Shown one piece after another: positions 23,129 through 35,905 of a DNA stretch of 64,000 nucleotides; position 1 is the stretch's first letter, and each line of letters begins with the position of its first letter. The position numbers were made by a program, and so were the translations under genes. Source of the DNA: Antitrichia curtipendula (taxonomy: Eukaryota; Streptophyta; Bryopsida; Hypnales; Leucodontaceae); contig OX579634.1 of assembly GCA_951230915.1 (NCBI GenBank), forward strand, positions 13,728,725-13,792,724, in the 5' to 3' direction. Below the pieces are notes generated by a model that did not search any database, was not told the origin of the DNA, and saw nothing but the letters and a program-made list of their open reading frames with translations.

Positions 23129-23564
23129 ATACAAAAGTTACTAAAATGGAGGCAGTCTGAGATGGTGGAAGCAGGTATAACAAAGGCAGGTGATTAAAAG
23201 AAGGTAATTTAATTGGAACATGAGAATACATCCGCCTAAACGTTTCTTGAGTATGCATTGCCAAAAATAATGTCGTTCATCTTACATCAACTCATGGCTC
23301 ATTGGCAAGATCAATAGTGTAAGCTATCAATGAAGAATCTATAGGTTGGTGAGATACTCAATTTTATTGATTTTGTAGAAAATTATCCATTTGAGAGACA
23401 AGACACAATACAAAGTCAACATTGGTTTAATTTTCAATTAAGTATTTTGGTTTACATTACATATACAATTAATTTTAATTTTGAAATCTCCAAATCCCAG
23501 TCAAAATGATTGAATACAAAATACAATTAGTATATCTCCAATGATCATTCTCAAAATAGTGGAA

Positions 23565-24311
23565 TTCTAATTTGCTGGTAGGTATGGAATTCCTTATAAC
23601 GTTCATCTCATTAATCAAAATGGAATGATTCAAAGTTTTTCACGTGTAGAGAAATCTTCCGAACCAATCTCAAATTTTTATTTAAAAAAAGTGATTTTTT
23701 AAAGAAGTTTTTTGAATTGTCTGGGTTGCTTGTTGAATAATAAAAAACAACTAGGAAACAACTATTGTTATTTTATAATTGCAGTTGTTTTCTGGTCGTT
23801 TTCTAGTCTTTTATTGTGATTGCCAATCAACACAATGGATATCATACAATGTGGACTAGTCCACATCAACAACTGTGAAGAATATTGGATGGAGAATCAC
23901 TCACATTCATTCTAAATTTAAACTCTGCTACAACTTTCATAATCCTACACTTCATTCTATGACTCTTTTGCGACTGAAACAATGTATCAACTTCATTCTA
24001 CAACTATTTTGCAATTAAAATATTGTACTAATGATGTAAAGCAATGACGCAAACAATGACGTAATAGTTACTTTGGTGCAAATTGAGAGGGCTATAGTTG
24101 CAGGATAGTTGTATAGGACACTTAGTTGCATTTTAGCCAGTTGTAACAAATACATTTTTCTTCTAGTGCATGTAGTCAAAAGTTATAAAAATTATTAGGC
24201 CTTTAAGCTACTCTTTGGGTACATGTGGTGTGAAATTTTCAAAGAAAATAAAAATAAAAACCTTGTTTGTAGTGAGATGTCAAAAACAGTGTTTGGTCCT
24301 TTAAGGGTTAA
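23565..24311. mobile_element. 5'-truncated TTAA-flanked element, subfamily A, with an insertion
   Basis: The right end GGTCCTTTAAGGGTTAA and the internal landmarks ATTAATCAAAATGGAATGATT and CATGTAGTCAAAAGTTATAA match other subfamily A copies. About 435 bp of unrelated sequence (roughly 23735-24170) interrupts it. The first part of that insert folds (AAAACAACTAGGAAACAACT with a diverged complement). The left end is missing. Confidence 0.5.
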
Positions 24312-24859
24312 AAAGACAATCAACCAATATTGCATTGTACATGTCTTTTAGTAAAGGTTCTATATCTTCACTACCTTCTCTATATAATAAATATTTCATT
24401 GAAAATCAAGCTCAATTAGTGCCCATGACAATTTAATCTCACTTAAAAGAACTAACTTAAGACATCCAAATAATAATCAACTTGCCTTCAAATATTTGTT
24501 ATAGTGACATTCAAACACACACTAGACTTCAATTCAATGTTTGAAAATTCCAAGAAGTGGCTTAAGTACAGACAAAAATACTTATGGCTAAAATCAAATC
24601 AAGCAAAAAGAATAATGAAGATAGAATTCACCAGCACAAAATTGCTTAGCCTCAGTTACACCTTTGAGGCATCCAAGCGCACTAACCACAATTCTAATCC
24701 ATGTTAAAAAAAAACTCAAAAACACCAGAAGGTGGCTCATTTACGTATAAAAACATTTAAAGCCAAGATTGAATCAATCATAAAGATAGCAAAGATTTCA
24801 CAAGTCTTTAAGTCTGTTAGGACAAATTTTACATAACCAATGACTACTCATAGCGGACT

Positions 24860-27800
24860 TGATTTCTACAATGTTGTGGATATTTTAGACTCATCTAGCA
24901 ATTATCCATCGCCTCCGGTGGTCGTTGGAGTTGATGCTTCTATCTAGAATTTTTTCAATGTCTTTTCCACAACATTAGCTTGAGATGAGAGTCCAAGAAG
25001 CTAAGTCAAAGCCTTCTCCATAAATCATGTGTGGTTCAAAGATGTGGTCCTTTTTTGTTCTATCCTCTTCTAGGAAAAAACTTTGACACAACTTGATTTC
25101 AACACGGGGCCTTCACTTGTCTCTTTGTTTGACTTAGACTCTTGTGCAATTTTTTTGTGCATAGTTACATACGCGTGTTCATGAACCGTCTCCTCTCTAG
25201 ATTTCAACTCTACAAATTGAACCCCTCTAGCATTGAACAACTTGTTTCATCCACTTTTTTTTGTAGAGTAGTCTTTTTCTCTTCATTACTATCATTGAAC
25301 CCCTCGCCTAATGTAACAAGGGCACCTCCTCAATAAGGTCCTTGGATTCTTCTATCTTCTTTTTTCAATTGCCATGATTCCACGAACCATTGCAAGAATG
25401 AAGATAACAGTAGGAAAGAGCTTCTGCATTGTAGATTGCTTGTCAATAGGTAATGGCTCCCATTCTACAATTTTCTCAAAACAAAAGGGATACTTTGATT
25501 TTTCATTAACTCTTTTGAAGCAAACTATCGCATGCCCTCATTTTTGCACAATTTAGTCCCACACAACATTAGGGATTGGTGGTTGATTACTATTGCATCA
25601 TATACCACACATTTTCCAATCATTAAATACCAAAATATTTTGAATATACTTTCTAGAATTGAAGCTAAAAATAAATAAAGAAGTTAAAAAAAGGTCTCAA
25701 TTTATAATACATTTAGGTATTGCCAAAAATATATAGGCATTTAGGGGGTAAGCTATTACTAATGTCACTAACCTCTATGATGAGGTTAGTGACGTTAGTC
25801 ACACTTGACAATATGGTATTAATTTCTCATAATTTCTTAAAAACATGGAAAATCAACTATCTGAAAGACTAAAATTTCTCATCAATAAATGCTTGAAAAT
25901 GAGTTTACCTAAAGACAAAGGGCAAGTGCCTTTACATGACAATGAAAGTACAATTGAACCTTGGCTGAATTTTTGATAGTGCGCATTAGCCCCTTTTTAG
26001 CATTTGAATTGGATTTGTTAGACTGAGATTCTTGAACATCCTTTTCAATGGCTTACTTTGTAGTTGTCTTTAATGAATCAATGCACTCTTCAAAACTATT
26101 TTTGCAACCACTTACATCAATTGGAGACCAAAATTTACGAATCATAATTTCCTTCTTTTTAGGATCCATTAGTTTCCAAGAATCTATGAGTTTCCAAGAT
26201 CTCATCTGTTGAAAAAGGTGGCCCTCTAAGATTCTTCTAGATTCTTGAATCTATTTAATTCAAATTTTGAATCTGGACATGGTTGAGACTCCAAGTTGTC
26301 TTCATTTCTGAATCTAGACAACACCTCCATAACATTTACATCTTTTTATAAACCATGATAAACTTTCAACAAAATTTTGTTCCATCCTTACATCAATTAT
26401 CTTTCATTACATTTATTATGGATTTATAGGGTCTGGATTAGACAATTAGACTATTCCTTCTACTTTTTGAAATACAAAATCCTTGATCTAGCCATTTGTC
26501 CAAGACCATTGAACTGCAATTATGAAAACATTGAATACTTATTTGAATTCATAATCTTGGCTTGATTTTAGGATTATTGTGAGGCAACTCAAACTTTGAT
26601 AGATGCCAACAACTATGTGTCCAAATCTCAGTTTTAACTATTTTTCAACTATAACATTCTAAATTTTAAATACAACAATCATTCCTATCATCTTGAAACA
26701 AAACAAATGGATGCACAAGACTCAGATTTAAAAAAACATCAGCTCCGTCAACCGTGCCGTCAACTCAAATTTTTACAATAATAGAATTCTTGGTATTCTT
26801 GACTTCAGCTTCCTTTGATGCAAGTGCAACCATGGCCACAACAGTTGGACAGATCCCAAGAGCAATTTTATGCTGAGCCAAAAAAGGTTTCTCACACAAA
26901 CTCAATATGCACTTACATGAAATTTCATATGCTTTGTTAGATACTAGAAGGTGGTAGAAATGACTACAAAATGTCGGGATATAGTCCCAACAACTAAATC
27001 AAAAACAACATATAGGACAAGTGTTCTGCGTATGAATTAAAGTAGTGTGAACTATAGGGCTATTGGTGATAGGTCAAGGAAAGAACAGATTCCCACTACC
27101 AAGGAGACTCTGTGAGAGAGTTCTTCATTTGTAGTTCTACAAATTGCCAACTTACTTTCTAAGATTGCAATCAATTCATTATAGCCACTCACAACTTTAT
27201 CAGAGCTCTTTCTTGTTGCTATAGCACATATTTTGCAAAACTTGAGGGCTTCTATTTATGTTACTAGATTGATCAACAATTAATCTATTGAAGTTTTGGA
27301 ATTCAATTCAATAACTAGGCCATGTCCTAAAAGAAAGGTCTCTCTTTTATATGCACTTTTATATGCACCTTCATTGCAAGCTCCTCACTCTGAATCTTCC
27401 CATACTCGAATTTGGCCTCTTAGATCATCTCAAGCCTATCTGAGTGAAGCATTATGGCTTGGCAAATCTCATCTTCAAGTTCTACTTTCTATAAGGCGCT
27501 CTCATTGAGGGAAAGCTCATGGTTTCTTATCAACTCCAACCTCTCCCAAATCACTCTTTCCATTACTACTAAATCACTTTTCATCCAGAACATAGAGTTT
27601 AAGATCTTCTTGGATCCTTTCGTTGTAACCTTCTTTCCCACAACTGCAACTCCTATATCTTGACACTCACTTAGATTGACACTTAACTTTAACTCACAAG
27701 AGAAATTTGATACTACCTCCAAGACACGCACAATGCACCTTTTCTTTCCAATCATGGCAAGACAAGAAGCACCCTACCCAATTTCTCTTGCACTTTTATC

Positions 27801-28151
27801 TCTATGACTAATATCTTTTTTCTTCCAAAATTCTATACAATACTTATGACACTCGTCCCTAAATTGACACCAATCGACCTTTTTTTTCATGGACATATAT
27901 ACAAGCCAACAAAAAAATTGAAGGGTCAATTTTTTGTTGAACATTTCATTTATCTTGTACATCCTTTTGAATAAGTTATTGATACTCTTGGTCCTCCAAA
28001 ATAGTGCATGCATTGTATTTTTGCCTGTGACTTTTAGTAGAGTTGGGCCCAAAATATACTGACAAATTAAGCTTTGAAGAACCTTGTCTTCAATATCACC
28101 AATCCAAGTGCCTTTGTTAAGAACACCTTTCATCTGAAAGCAATCACCCAT
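24860..28151 (-). pseudogene. decayed coding-like region, product unknown
   Basis: On the minus strand several segments read like protein but are split by stops and frame changes. These are 28151-27774 (125 codons, with LFKRMYKINEMFNKKLTLQF), 27755-27489 (88 codons), about 26240-25990 (MDPKKKEIMIRKFWSPIDVS, one stop), about 25530-25365 (VEWEPLPIDKQSTMQKLFPT) and about 25350-25200 (acidic; needs one frame change). Their common strand and order suggest one old gene or transposon polyprotein, not chance. No family recognised and no intact start-to-stop model is possible. Alternatively some gaps are introns. Confidence 0.35.
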
Positions 28152-31070
28152 CTACACATGATCACAGTCCACATGGCTTTGGTTAATATGAAGCACGCTA
28201 TTATATAAGAACTTAAGTCTCTCTACAACTAAAAATAAAACCTTTGATCATTTTCAAAGAGTAAATCATCTTAACACAAGAACCTAAAACTAAGATTAAA
28301 TAAATAAATTAAAATTATTAGTTGTGCAGGTACAATATTCTCATACGCTTAAAACTAAAAGCTCAATACTAACAATATTTGCTCCAAGATACAATTGAAC
28401 CTTTACATAACAAAAAATGATGCATATATACTTCCCAAACAAGGACGCAACCTGATTATACCCTAGTTCTGATTGAGTATAAACTTTACTACAAAAAAAC
28501 ATCTAATTATTCTAAAATCTAAAGAAACAAATATATACCATTGCCACTATTCATACATTGACAAAAATAGAACCCTCACCCTTGTAGACTATCCACGTGC
28601 CTCTTGAGTTGAAGCGTATAAAATGTTGACATACCCAATCTTACACAAAATATAATGGCACAGAACTCACTGTAATAGTAGAACAAAGTGTAAATTGGAA
28701 AGGAGATGCTAAGGAGGATGGAAAAGATGGAGTTCAAATAAAGAATAAAGATATGACATTCTTCTTCAAAAAAATATGGCAAGAGGGTGGTGCATTGGGC
28801 ATCAATGGAAGGAAGAAAGGACAGGGCGTGTCATGTTCAAGATTCAAACACAGAACCTTGAATCGCTTTCACACCTTTTGGAGATGAACTTTGATTACGT
28901 GGCAGACAAATGTTGTAGTACAAAAGTGTTGGTTGGTAGTTTGTTCCATCATCCTTTGCTGTCTGTTCTTGGGTACCTCAACTTGATCACCACCTTGTGG
29001 ATTTCATTGATTTTTATTCTTGTAATGGGCATTGATGGCCATAGAGAAAGTGGGCAAGGAATTATGGTCTGCCAATGGTCTATTCTTGTCACAAAAAACA
29101 AACATGCAAATTCCTTATGGAAGGAGGGATTTTAGTGTAGCCATTGCATACATTGAAAGACCTTAATATTTTATTCCAGTTCCCAAAATGATCTTTCTAT
29201 AGTGACATGGAAGAAGATCTTGCAAAATGAATAAAAAAAATCATTTTTGGATGGAAATAATACTATTTTTGAACCAATTGGTGCATTTTCTGTTTCTACA
29301 TTAATAGTGAATGTCATCCATTGGACACCTTTGGTCCTTGGCATTGCTTTGGGGTTAACTTTGAAAACATGCAATGACCTATGACCAAGATAGTTAGCCA
29401 AAAATGATCCATGCTTACCAAAGTCAACATAGTTTGGTTCTTTTTTGTAGAGAAGGAAACACTATCCAATTTTGAGAACTTAGACCATTGGATAGGTAGT
29501 TATGTTAGTTATTTGCATGCCAATTTTTAAAGATAATGGAGGTGTCCAACATATACAAAAAAATCTTGCATTGAGAAGATGTCCAAAAACCAACAACTCT
29601 ATAAGCAAATTTCAATTTTCTTTTGGAAAACTCATTTTTTGGAATAATCAAAATTCCAACTATCAATATGCAAAGATTTAAAAAAATTTAATAAAGAAAA
29701 AAAATCAATTAATATTTTTAAAAATCTCACAGATTTACATTAGAATTTGTGAAAATGGTTCTAAAATTGCCATTTTTAGTGCATTGAGTGAAAATTAGAA
29801 TAATTAAAAAAAAACTCAACCACATATCATTTCTCTATACTACTATGAGAATGTGTGGACAAGATTTTGGACCATTTGGCTTCATAAATTGCAAGATAAA
29901 AGAGTTCAAAGATAATGAAAAAAACTTCATAGCTTGTGTGCCTACTTTCTCAAATATTGAGGCTAAGGTAGCAGCACCTATAACTTTCATTGTATCCATA
30001 ACTGTCTCCTCTAAAATCTTGAAAAATCTTGGGAAGTAAATTGATGTGATTACAAGGATGTACTATATCTGAAAATCAGAGCCTAGTATCAATATTAGGT
30101 GCATCAATAATTGATTCGTTAAAATTTCACAACTTATATTCACAATGTCCAAATGATACATTTGAAAATGCACAAGAATTATTTTTTTCTTGTTAGGAAG
30201 GATCAATAATTTGTAGGATGTCTATTAATAGACATCATGTCCCAAAACCTAGAATTCGCGATTATGGATGTTGCTATCTTACATAGGGTTTGAAAGTAGA
30301 TGAATTGTTCAATTTTTGAAATGGATTGTTAATTTTGAAGATGGATTGAAAGCTCTATGTACCAATCTTTAGGGATAAGGAAGTGTACTAATTTTTACCC
30401 TACAATTTAATAACAGGAACATTGTTATATTGCTTCTCTACACAAAATTAGGTGTAGTTGCCATATGTTTTGTATTGTTGCCACAAATTTGATGTTTTGG
30501 ATCACGTTTTTCAATTTTATTTTTATTTTTTTAAAGGTTTGCTAAGCTGTTGGACTATTAGAGCATGCCTATGAATTTTGCTTTTGAAAAGCAAAGGCCC
30601 TATCTATTTCTAAGATACTGAGGTTGATAGTATGCATGTAGATTGTGTGAAATTTAAAGTCTCCTCCCCTTCAATTCAAAGCAAAAGAAACTAAAGAAAT
30701 TGTACTAATTTTTTCAATCTATAATGAATGGAAATCTCTAATGTTTTTTTGGTCTCCACTATAAACCAATCCAGGGTAAAATTTAATGCTTAATTTGATT
30801 TTACAATTACTTGTGATTGTTTATTAAGCACTTTGATGTTCATATTCTGGACAATGAATGTAAAGCTTGCATGCATTGTTTAGTCCAACTTGATTCTCAT
30901 TTATCCAATGAAATACTTGAATGTTGGAAAGACAACCTTCTTTAATCCTAAAGGACCGAGCTGTATTTTTTGGCAATATAACGATTTGGAGCATCTCACT
31001 ATGAATGGAGTTTTTATTTATTTTTATTGAAATTTTCACACGACATGTGCCTGAGGAGTAGCTTTAAGGC
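28152..31070. other. AT-rich intergenic stretch
   Basis: No gene recognised. The open frame 29788-30039 resembles internal parts of the repeat families (a TTGCAAGATA landmark), so it is probably repeat-derived. Nothing else bounded is seen. Confidence 0.4.
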
Positions 31071-32105
31071 TCAACAATTTTCATAACTTTTGACTACATG
31101 GTTAAAAAGTTATTGTATGATATGTAGTTTTTTTTCTCGGGCGGGTAGTCTGGGTAGATAAAGAAAATCACTTTTTTCAGAAATAAAAATTTGAAATTGG
31201 TTTTTCAAATTTATATTCTCATAGAAAGCTTTGAACCATTTCATTTTGATTAATGAGATGAAAGTTATGAGAAGTTTTGGTTTGCGGGCAGTTATAGATT
31301 ACCTACTCTAAAATAAACTTTGAAGTCCTTTATTTAACTCAATTTTTAATATTTTTTGAAGAAAATAAAATCATAGGACGTGGACTGTTTATTACAACAT
31401 TACAACATTACAACCATTGGCATTGATATTTTTCAATTCCATAACTAAATTCTTAACACTTTAGTATTTGAATCATTTTTTCCTTCTTTCTACTTACTAT
31501 TTTTTTACATATTGTACAATTCCAATTGATTTGAAAATTTTCAAGTATGTAGCCAACTTGCCTTGAAGAATGAATCCCCCCAAACACCACCATTTTGGAC
31601 ATTTTTTATTTATAGAAAAGTGACCTTGTGAAGTGCAGCTACCCACTTTTTTGCAGGGCCTAAAAAAAGATTTTTATCACTTCAAACACTAATATCTTGC
31701 AATCTATATGGTAGAAATTTCAGAGGTATTTTCCACATTTTCTTAAACTTTGAAAGGCCCTTAGGGTCCACCTATATGACCTATATTTAGCCTTATAATT
31801 CTTCAATTGTGGTTTAATATACAAATTGTGATTCATTATTATCTACGTACTAGCATGATTGTTAATTTACTTTGTATTGAAAAATATTTGGTCAATGTTT
31901 TTCTAATCAAATATCATTGAATTCATAATATACCATACGGTTGCAATGGGCTTTTAGGCCCTTCAAGGATTAAACCAATGTATTGCAAGATCCTACAGTT
32001 ACATGTGTTTAAATATGTTTTTTACATAATTTTGATACTTGTACTAGAAATGACATTTTTAGAGCATTTTGGATGAAAACATAGTTGAAGAACTTTAGGG
32101 ATTAA
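31071..32105. mobile_element. truncated TTAA-flanked element, subfamily A, reverse orientation
   Basis: Reads as the complement of subfamily A from its interior (CATGGTTAAAAAGTTATTG) to the end GAACTTTAGGGATTAA. The opposite end is missing. A 231-bp TTAA element (31743-31973) is inserted within it. Open frames here are repeat noise. Confidence 0.6.
31743..31973. mobile_element. short nested TTAA-flanked element, 231 bp
   Basis: The ends are TTAAACTTTGAAAGGCC and (complement of the right end) TTAATCCTTGAAGGGCC, 14 of 17 identical. It interrupts a subfamily A repeat between sequence matching CATGTTCTCAAG and TACAAGATCCTA in other copies. Confidence 0.55.
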
Positions 32106-32362
32106 TGACCAATTTCATGACAATGTGGTAATTGATATTTTTGTACAAAGATCTAAGCAAAAATATGCATAAATTCAAAAGAGGATCGAGGCATTTTAAG
32201 ATTAAAGAACATTTTGCAATCAATTTCCATTGTTTTTAAAATAAATTTGAATTTCTTGGAACTGAAAATATCATTAGTTTTTTGGATGAATATAGTACAT
32301 TCTTTGTTCCTATAATTTTCATAAAAATCATTCATCGCCGAGGATTTTAGTTCTCTGTGTCT

Positions 32363-33296
32363 TTAATCCCTAAAGTTCTTTGATTATATTATGACCAAAA
32401 ACGCTCAAAAACTGCCATTCTTAGTACAAGTATCAAATTTTTGAAAAAATTCATTTTTTGACACATGTAACCATAAGATCCTGTAGTAGACTAGATTGAG
32501 AAGATGTGGAAAAAATTTCAGAAATTTTCACCATGTAGATTGCAAGATATTAGCATTTGAAGTGACAACCCTCTTTTTTTTGGTCCCTGCAAAATCCCGG
32601 GCAGCTGCACTTCACAAGGTCACATTTGTATGAAAAAATGTTCAAAATAGTGGTGCTTCTTTGGATTCATTCCTCAAGGCAAGTTGGCTACATGCTTGAA
32701 AATTTTCAGGTTTTTTGGAGTTGTATAACATATAGAAAAATAATAATTAGTAGAAAGATGGAGAGAATGATTCAAAATACAAAATTGTTAACATTTTATT
32801 TATGAAATTGAAAAATGCCAATCCCAATGGTTGCAATGTTGTAATAAACAATCTACATCCTATATTTTTATTTTTTTCTAAAAAATATTGAAAATTGAGT
32901 AAAATAAAGGACTTCAAAGTTTATTTTAGAATAGAGAATCCATAATTGCCAACAAACTGAACACCTCATAACTTTTGACTCATTGATCAAAATGGAATGA
33001 TTCAAAGCTTTCTATGTATATATAAATCTAAGAAAATAATTTCAAATTTTTATTTTTGAAAAAAGTGATTTTTTCAGATCTGCCCAGACTGCCCAAGTTG
33101 AGAAACAAACCACATATTAGACCATAACTTTTGACTCATATTTCCAAATGTCTTGAAATTTAGTGTGCATGAAAGATATTCCTTGTCCACACTTTCTATT
33201 AAAATTTGGACCAAAAGCCTAGAAATCTCTAGTCACATGTACTTGCCCAAAACTTTGATGTTGCCAAAAAACGCAGCTTGGTTCTTTAGGGGTTAA
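32363..33296. mobile_element. TTAA-flanked element, subfamily A, intact ends
   Basis: A 934-bp copy from TTAATCCCTAAAGTTCTTTG to GGTTCTTTAGGGGTTAA, uninterrupted. Same orientation and landmarks as 17709-18637. Only 6 bp separate it from the next element. Confidence 0.75.
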
Positions 33297-33302
33297 AGTG
33301 GG

Positions 33303-33882
33303 TTAACCTCTAAACGTCCAGAGTCTTCTCTAGAATTGACAATTTGGAAAAAATCATTATAAAGTATTATTTAGAAGAATTTTTTGGAATTGATTTGTGA
33401 ATCAAAGTTGTAGATTTTAAATTTTAGATTCCATTTGTATGGTTAGATTCACTAATGCTATCATCAAGTATTTTTTTAACAAATTTTGAAAGGAAAACTT
33501 AAAAAATTCCTTCTAAATTTGATTACAAACAAAATATTATCATTTTTTGAATAAAACTTGTTGGAATGGATTTGAAACGAGGTTCTCTTAACATGCTGAT
33601 TTAAAAAAAAGGATTGTTCTTTAAATGTGTGACCTCGTTTTTGCAAATCCAATTTGAACTAGAATCAATGCAATTTGGGCTTGGTCAACCACTTGACATA
33701 CTTTCACATTTGTAATTTTAGAAAAATCAGTACTCTACTAACACCAAATCCAACCATTAGATAGGACAAGAATTTGATAAAGTATCTCCACAAATTAGGA
33801 TGACTTTCACCCAAAAAATAATAAGAAAGAAACAAAAATCTGAATCTGTTCATTGTTCAAAAATTAGACACTGGATCATTGA
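33303..33882. mobile_element. TTAA-flanked element, subfamily B, copy 2
   Basis: Starts TTAACCTCTAAACGTCCAGA. The right end reads ATCATTGAACCTC, where a TTAA has probably mutated to TTGA at the junction with the next repeat. Closely similar to 9840-10428 throughout. Confidence 0.65.
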
Positions 33883-34215
33883 ACCTCTAAAGTCCCAAAG
33901 TCTCTATAGGGGACTCTTGGGATTTCAGGTAGGCTTATGTTATCTCAATTTTTGACATGATTTTTTGAATTTTTTTTTGAAAATAGGAAATTATACTAGC
34001 TTTGTGGGAATATAATTTTGATTTCAATCAATGCCTAGGAGAAAAATTTATGCCATCCTAAGTCCAAAAAGTAATTTTAAAAAATCACAAAAAATTGAAT
34101 TTTTTTAGTTTTTAATTTTCTCAAATATTACATTTTTGTCTATATTTGAAGCTTTGAATCATTCTATTTGAACTAATAATGAGAAAGTTGTGCACAATCT
34201 TTTTTTTCGGGCAAT
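33879..34215. mobile_element. TTAA element subfamily C, 3'-truncated
   Basis: Begins GAACCTCTAAAGTCCC and follows the subfamily C order (TTATCTCAATTTTTGA, CAATGCCTAGGAG, AAGTTGTGCACAATC). It stops matching after about 34215. Together with the two preceding copies it forms an end-to-end array of three different TTAA subfamilies. Confidence 0.55.
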
Positions 34216-35484
34216 CTAAGTATCTTCTTGAAAAAAACTTGAAACTTATCTCAACCTTTCTACTTAACATTTAATTTCAAAACATGAAACTTATCTCAAC
34301 CATCTACTTCTTTTATTGCCATTCAGCAAATGCTAACCAGAGTTTCAATTTTATTTATAATTTGCAGAAAGCAATTATTACTAGAATGATGAGGCATGGT
34401 GGCTACTTCCATTCATGAGAATGGATGAAACTTGCAAAATAAGGATGAATATAGATTATATGTATGATCATCTACAAGTTCATACATTCATCCAAAAAGA
34501 GAGATATCAACAATTTTGTAGCAATTCAACAAATTTATTCATTCCTAATATCTTTCCAAACATTTCCTCACTATAGAAATGACTTTTCCTTGATCTTGGA
34601 GTCTATTATTGGTACTACTTATGACTGGATTGCATGTAATTGTTGTGATTCAAAATTGTAAAAATTGGACCAAAATCTCAAATCAAGGAAATGACAATTC
34701 TACATAATTATAATGCATGCAATCAATCTTTGTTATTAATTCCCATAGTAAAATTTCAAATGCAATTTAGAATAAGAATGAATAGAGGGGTGACATGAAA
34801 GGTGACATTTAATGACCTTTTCTAGGCATTGATTAGACAATTATTAACCTTGTGATGTGGCATCTTGGGGCGTTCGGATGACAATGAGATGACTTGGACA
34901 AAAATTGAAAGCATTTTTTCATCCACATTTTTTTTATTGACCTTTAAGGTTGGATTATGAAGAAGGATACAATTATGTTTATAATCTTGTCAATGCTTGT
35001 CTTCACATAAATGAGAAGTTAGTAAAAAAATCAGTTCACAAAATATGCTATTTTAGTGTATTTTGGAAAGTTATTGATCCTTGCTCTGAACATGAAATTT
35101 TGCCATGGAAATGATATTTTTTGAATATAAACCCAACTAATGAGATGAAGGTCATTTATTCTAGTTTCTATTCCAATTTTAATTTTGAAAAAACTCCTAA
35201 AATTAAATATTGAATTGCAATTTAAACATTGGATGTACTTTTAATGTTTATTGAATTCTAATTATAGAATGACATGGAAACTGAATTTACAATATGATGC
35301 TCTTTGCTATAATATACATGCATGGTGAAATTCTCAGATTTTTTGAGATTATTTTCTATTTGATGTGATTTTTCTTCACTTTTTCTTCAAGAATTCTCAA
35401 ATAAATCAATTTGCAACAAGAAAATCTATTTTTTTTTTGTGAAGTAAAGGACACATGTGAAAATAAAAAATTTCATTAACATGT
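34216..35484. other. AT-rich intergenic stretch
   Basis: No gene, RNA or bounded element recognised. Confidence 0.4.
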
Positions 35485-35585
35485 ACTCACTCTGTTTATG
35501 AAGAATGCTAATGTTTCCTTTGTAAACATTAAAGAAAACATTGATATGCAGCATTACGTATTATTTAGAAACAAAGGGAGGAGTT
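35485..35585. mobile_element. Stowaway-like MITE, about 100 bp
   Basis: Ends TACTCACTCTGTTTATGAAG and AACAAAGGGAGGAGT are diverged complements of the CTCCCTCCGTTT type typical of Stowaway elements, with TA at the left border. Non-coding. Confidence 0.6.
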
Positions 35586-35905
35586 GCTAAATGGGAGCAT
35601 AGAGAGTGATGAAATCTAACCTCCAACTTTGTGGTCATAAGCCTAAGGTTAAAGAAGGTGAAGAGTCCTCCCTAAGGTTTGTCTTTTCTTCCAACAAATA
35701 TGGTAGATGACCTGTTTCTGATCCCCCCATTCTAGTAGTATAGGCTACTATATTTCCACGCATAGAGCTAAAGAATATAGGATAATTACATTTTGGGCTA
35801 AATCTTTTTAAAAAATTATAGAATCCTTCCAAACTCTATTTCTTTACATGGGAAAAATTCCACAATCAAGATGCACGCACTCCAAATCACGATACACATA
35901 ATTAC

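Noticed and set aside
29788..30039. 83-codon plus-strand open frame
   Set aside because: Resembles interior parts of the repeat families and has repeat-like composition; not a gene.
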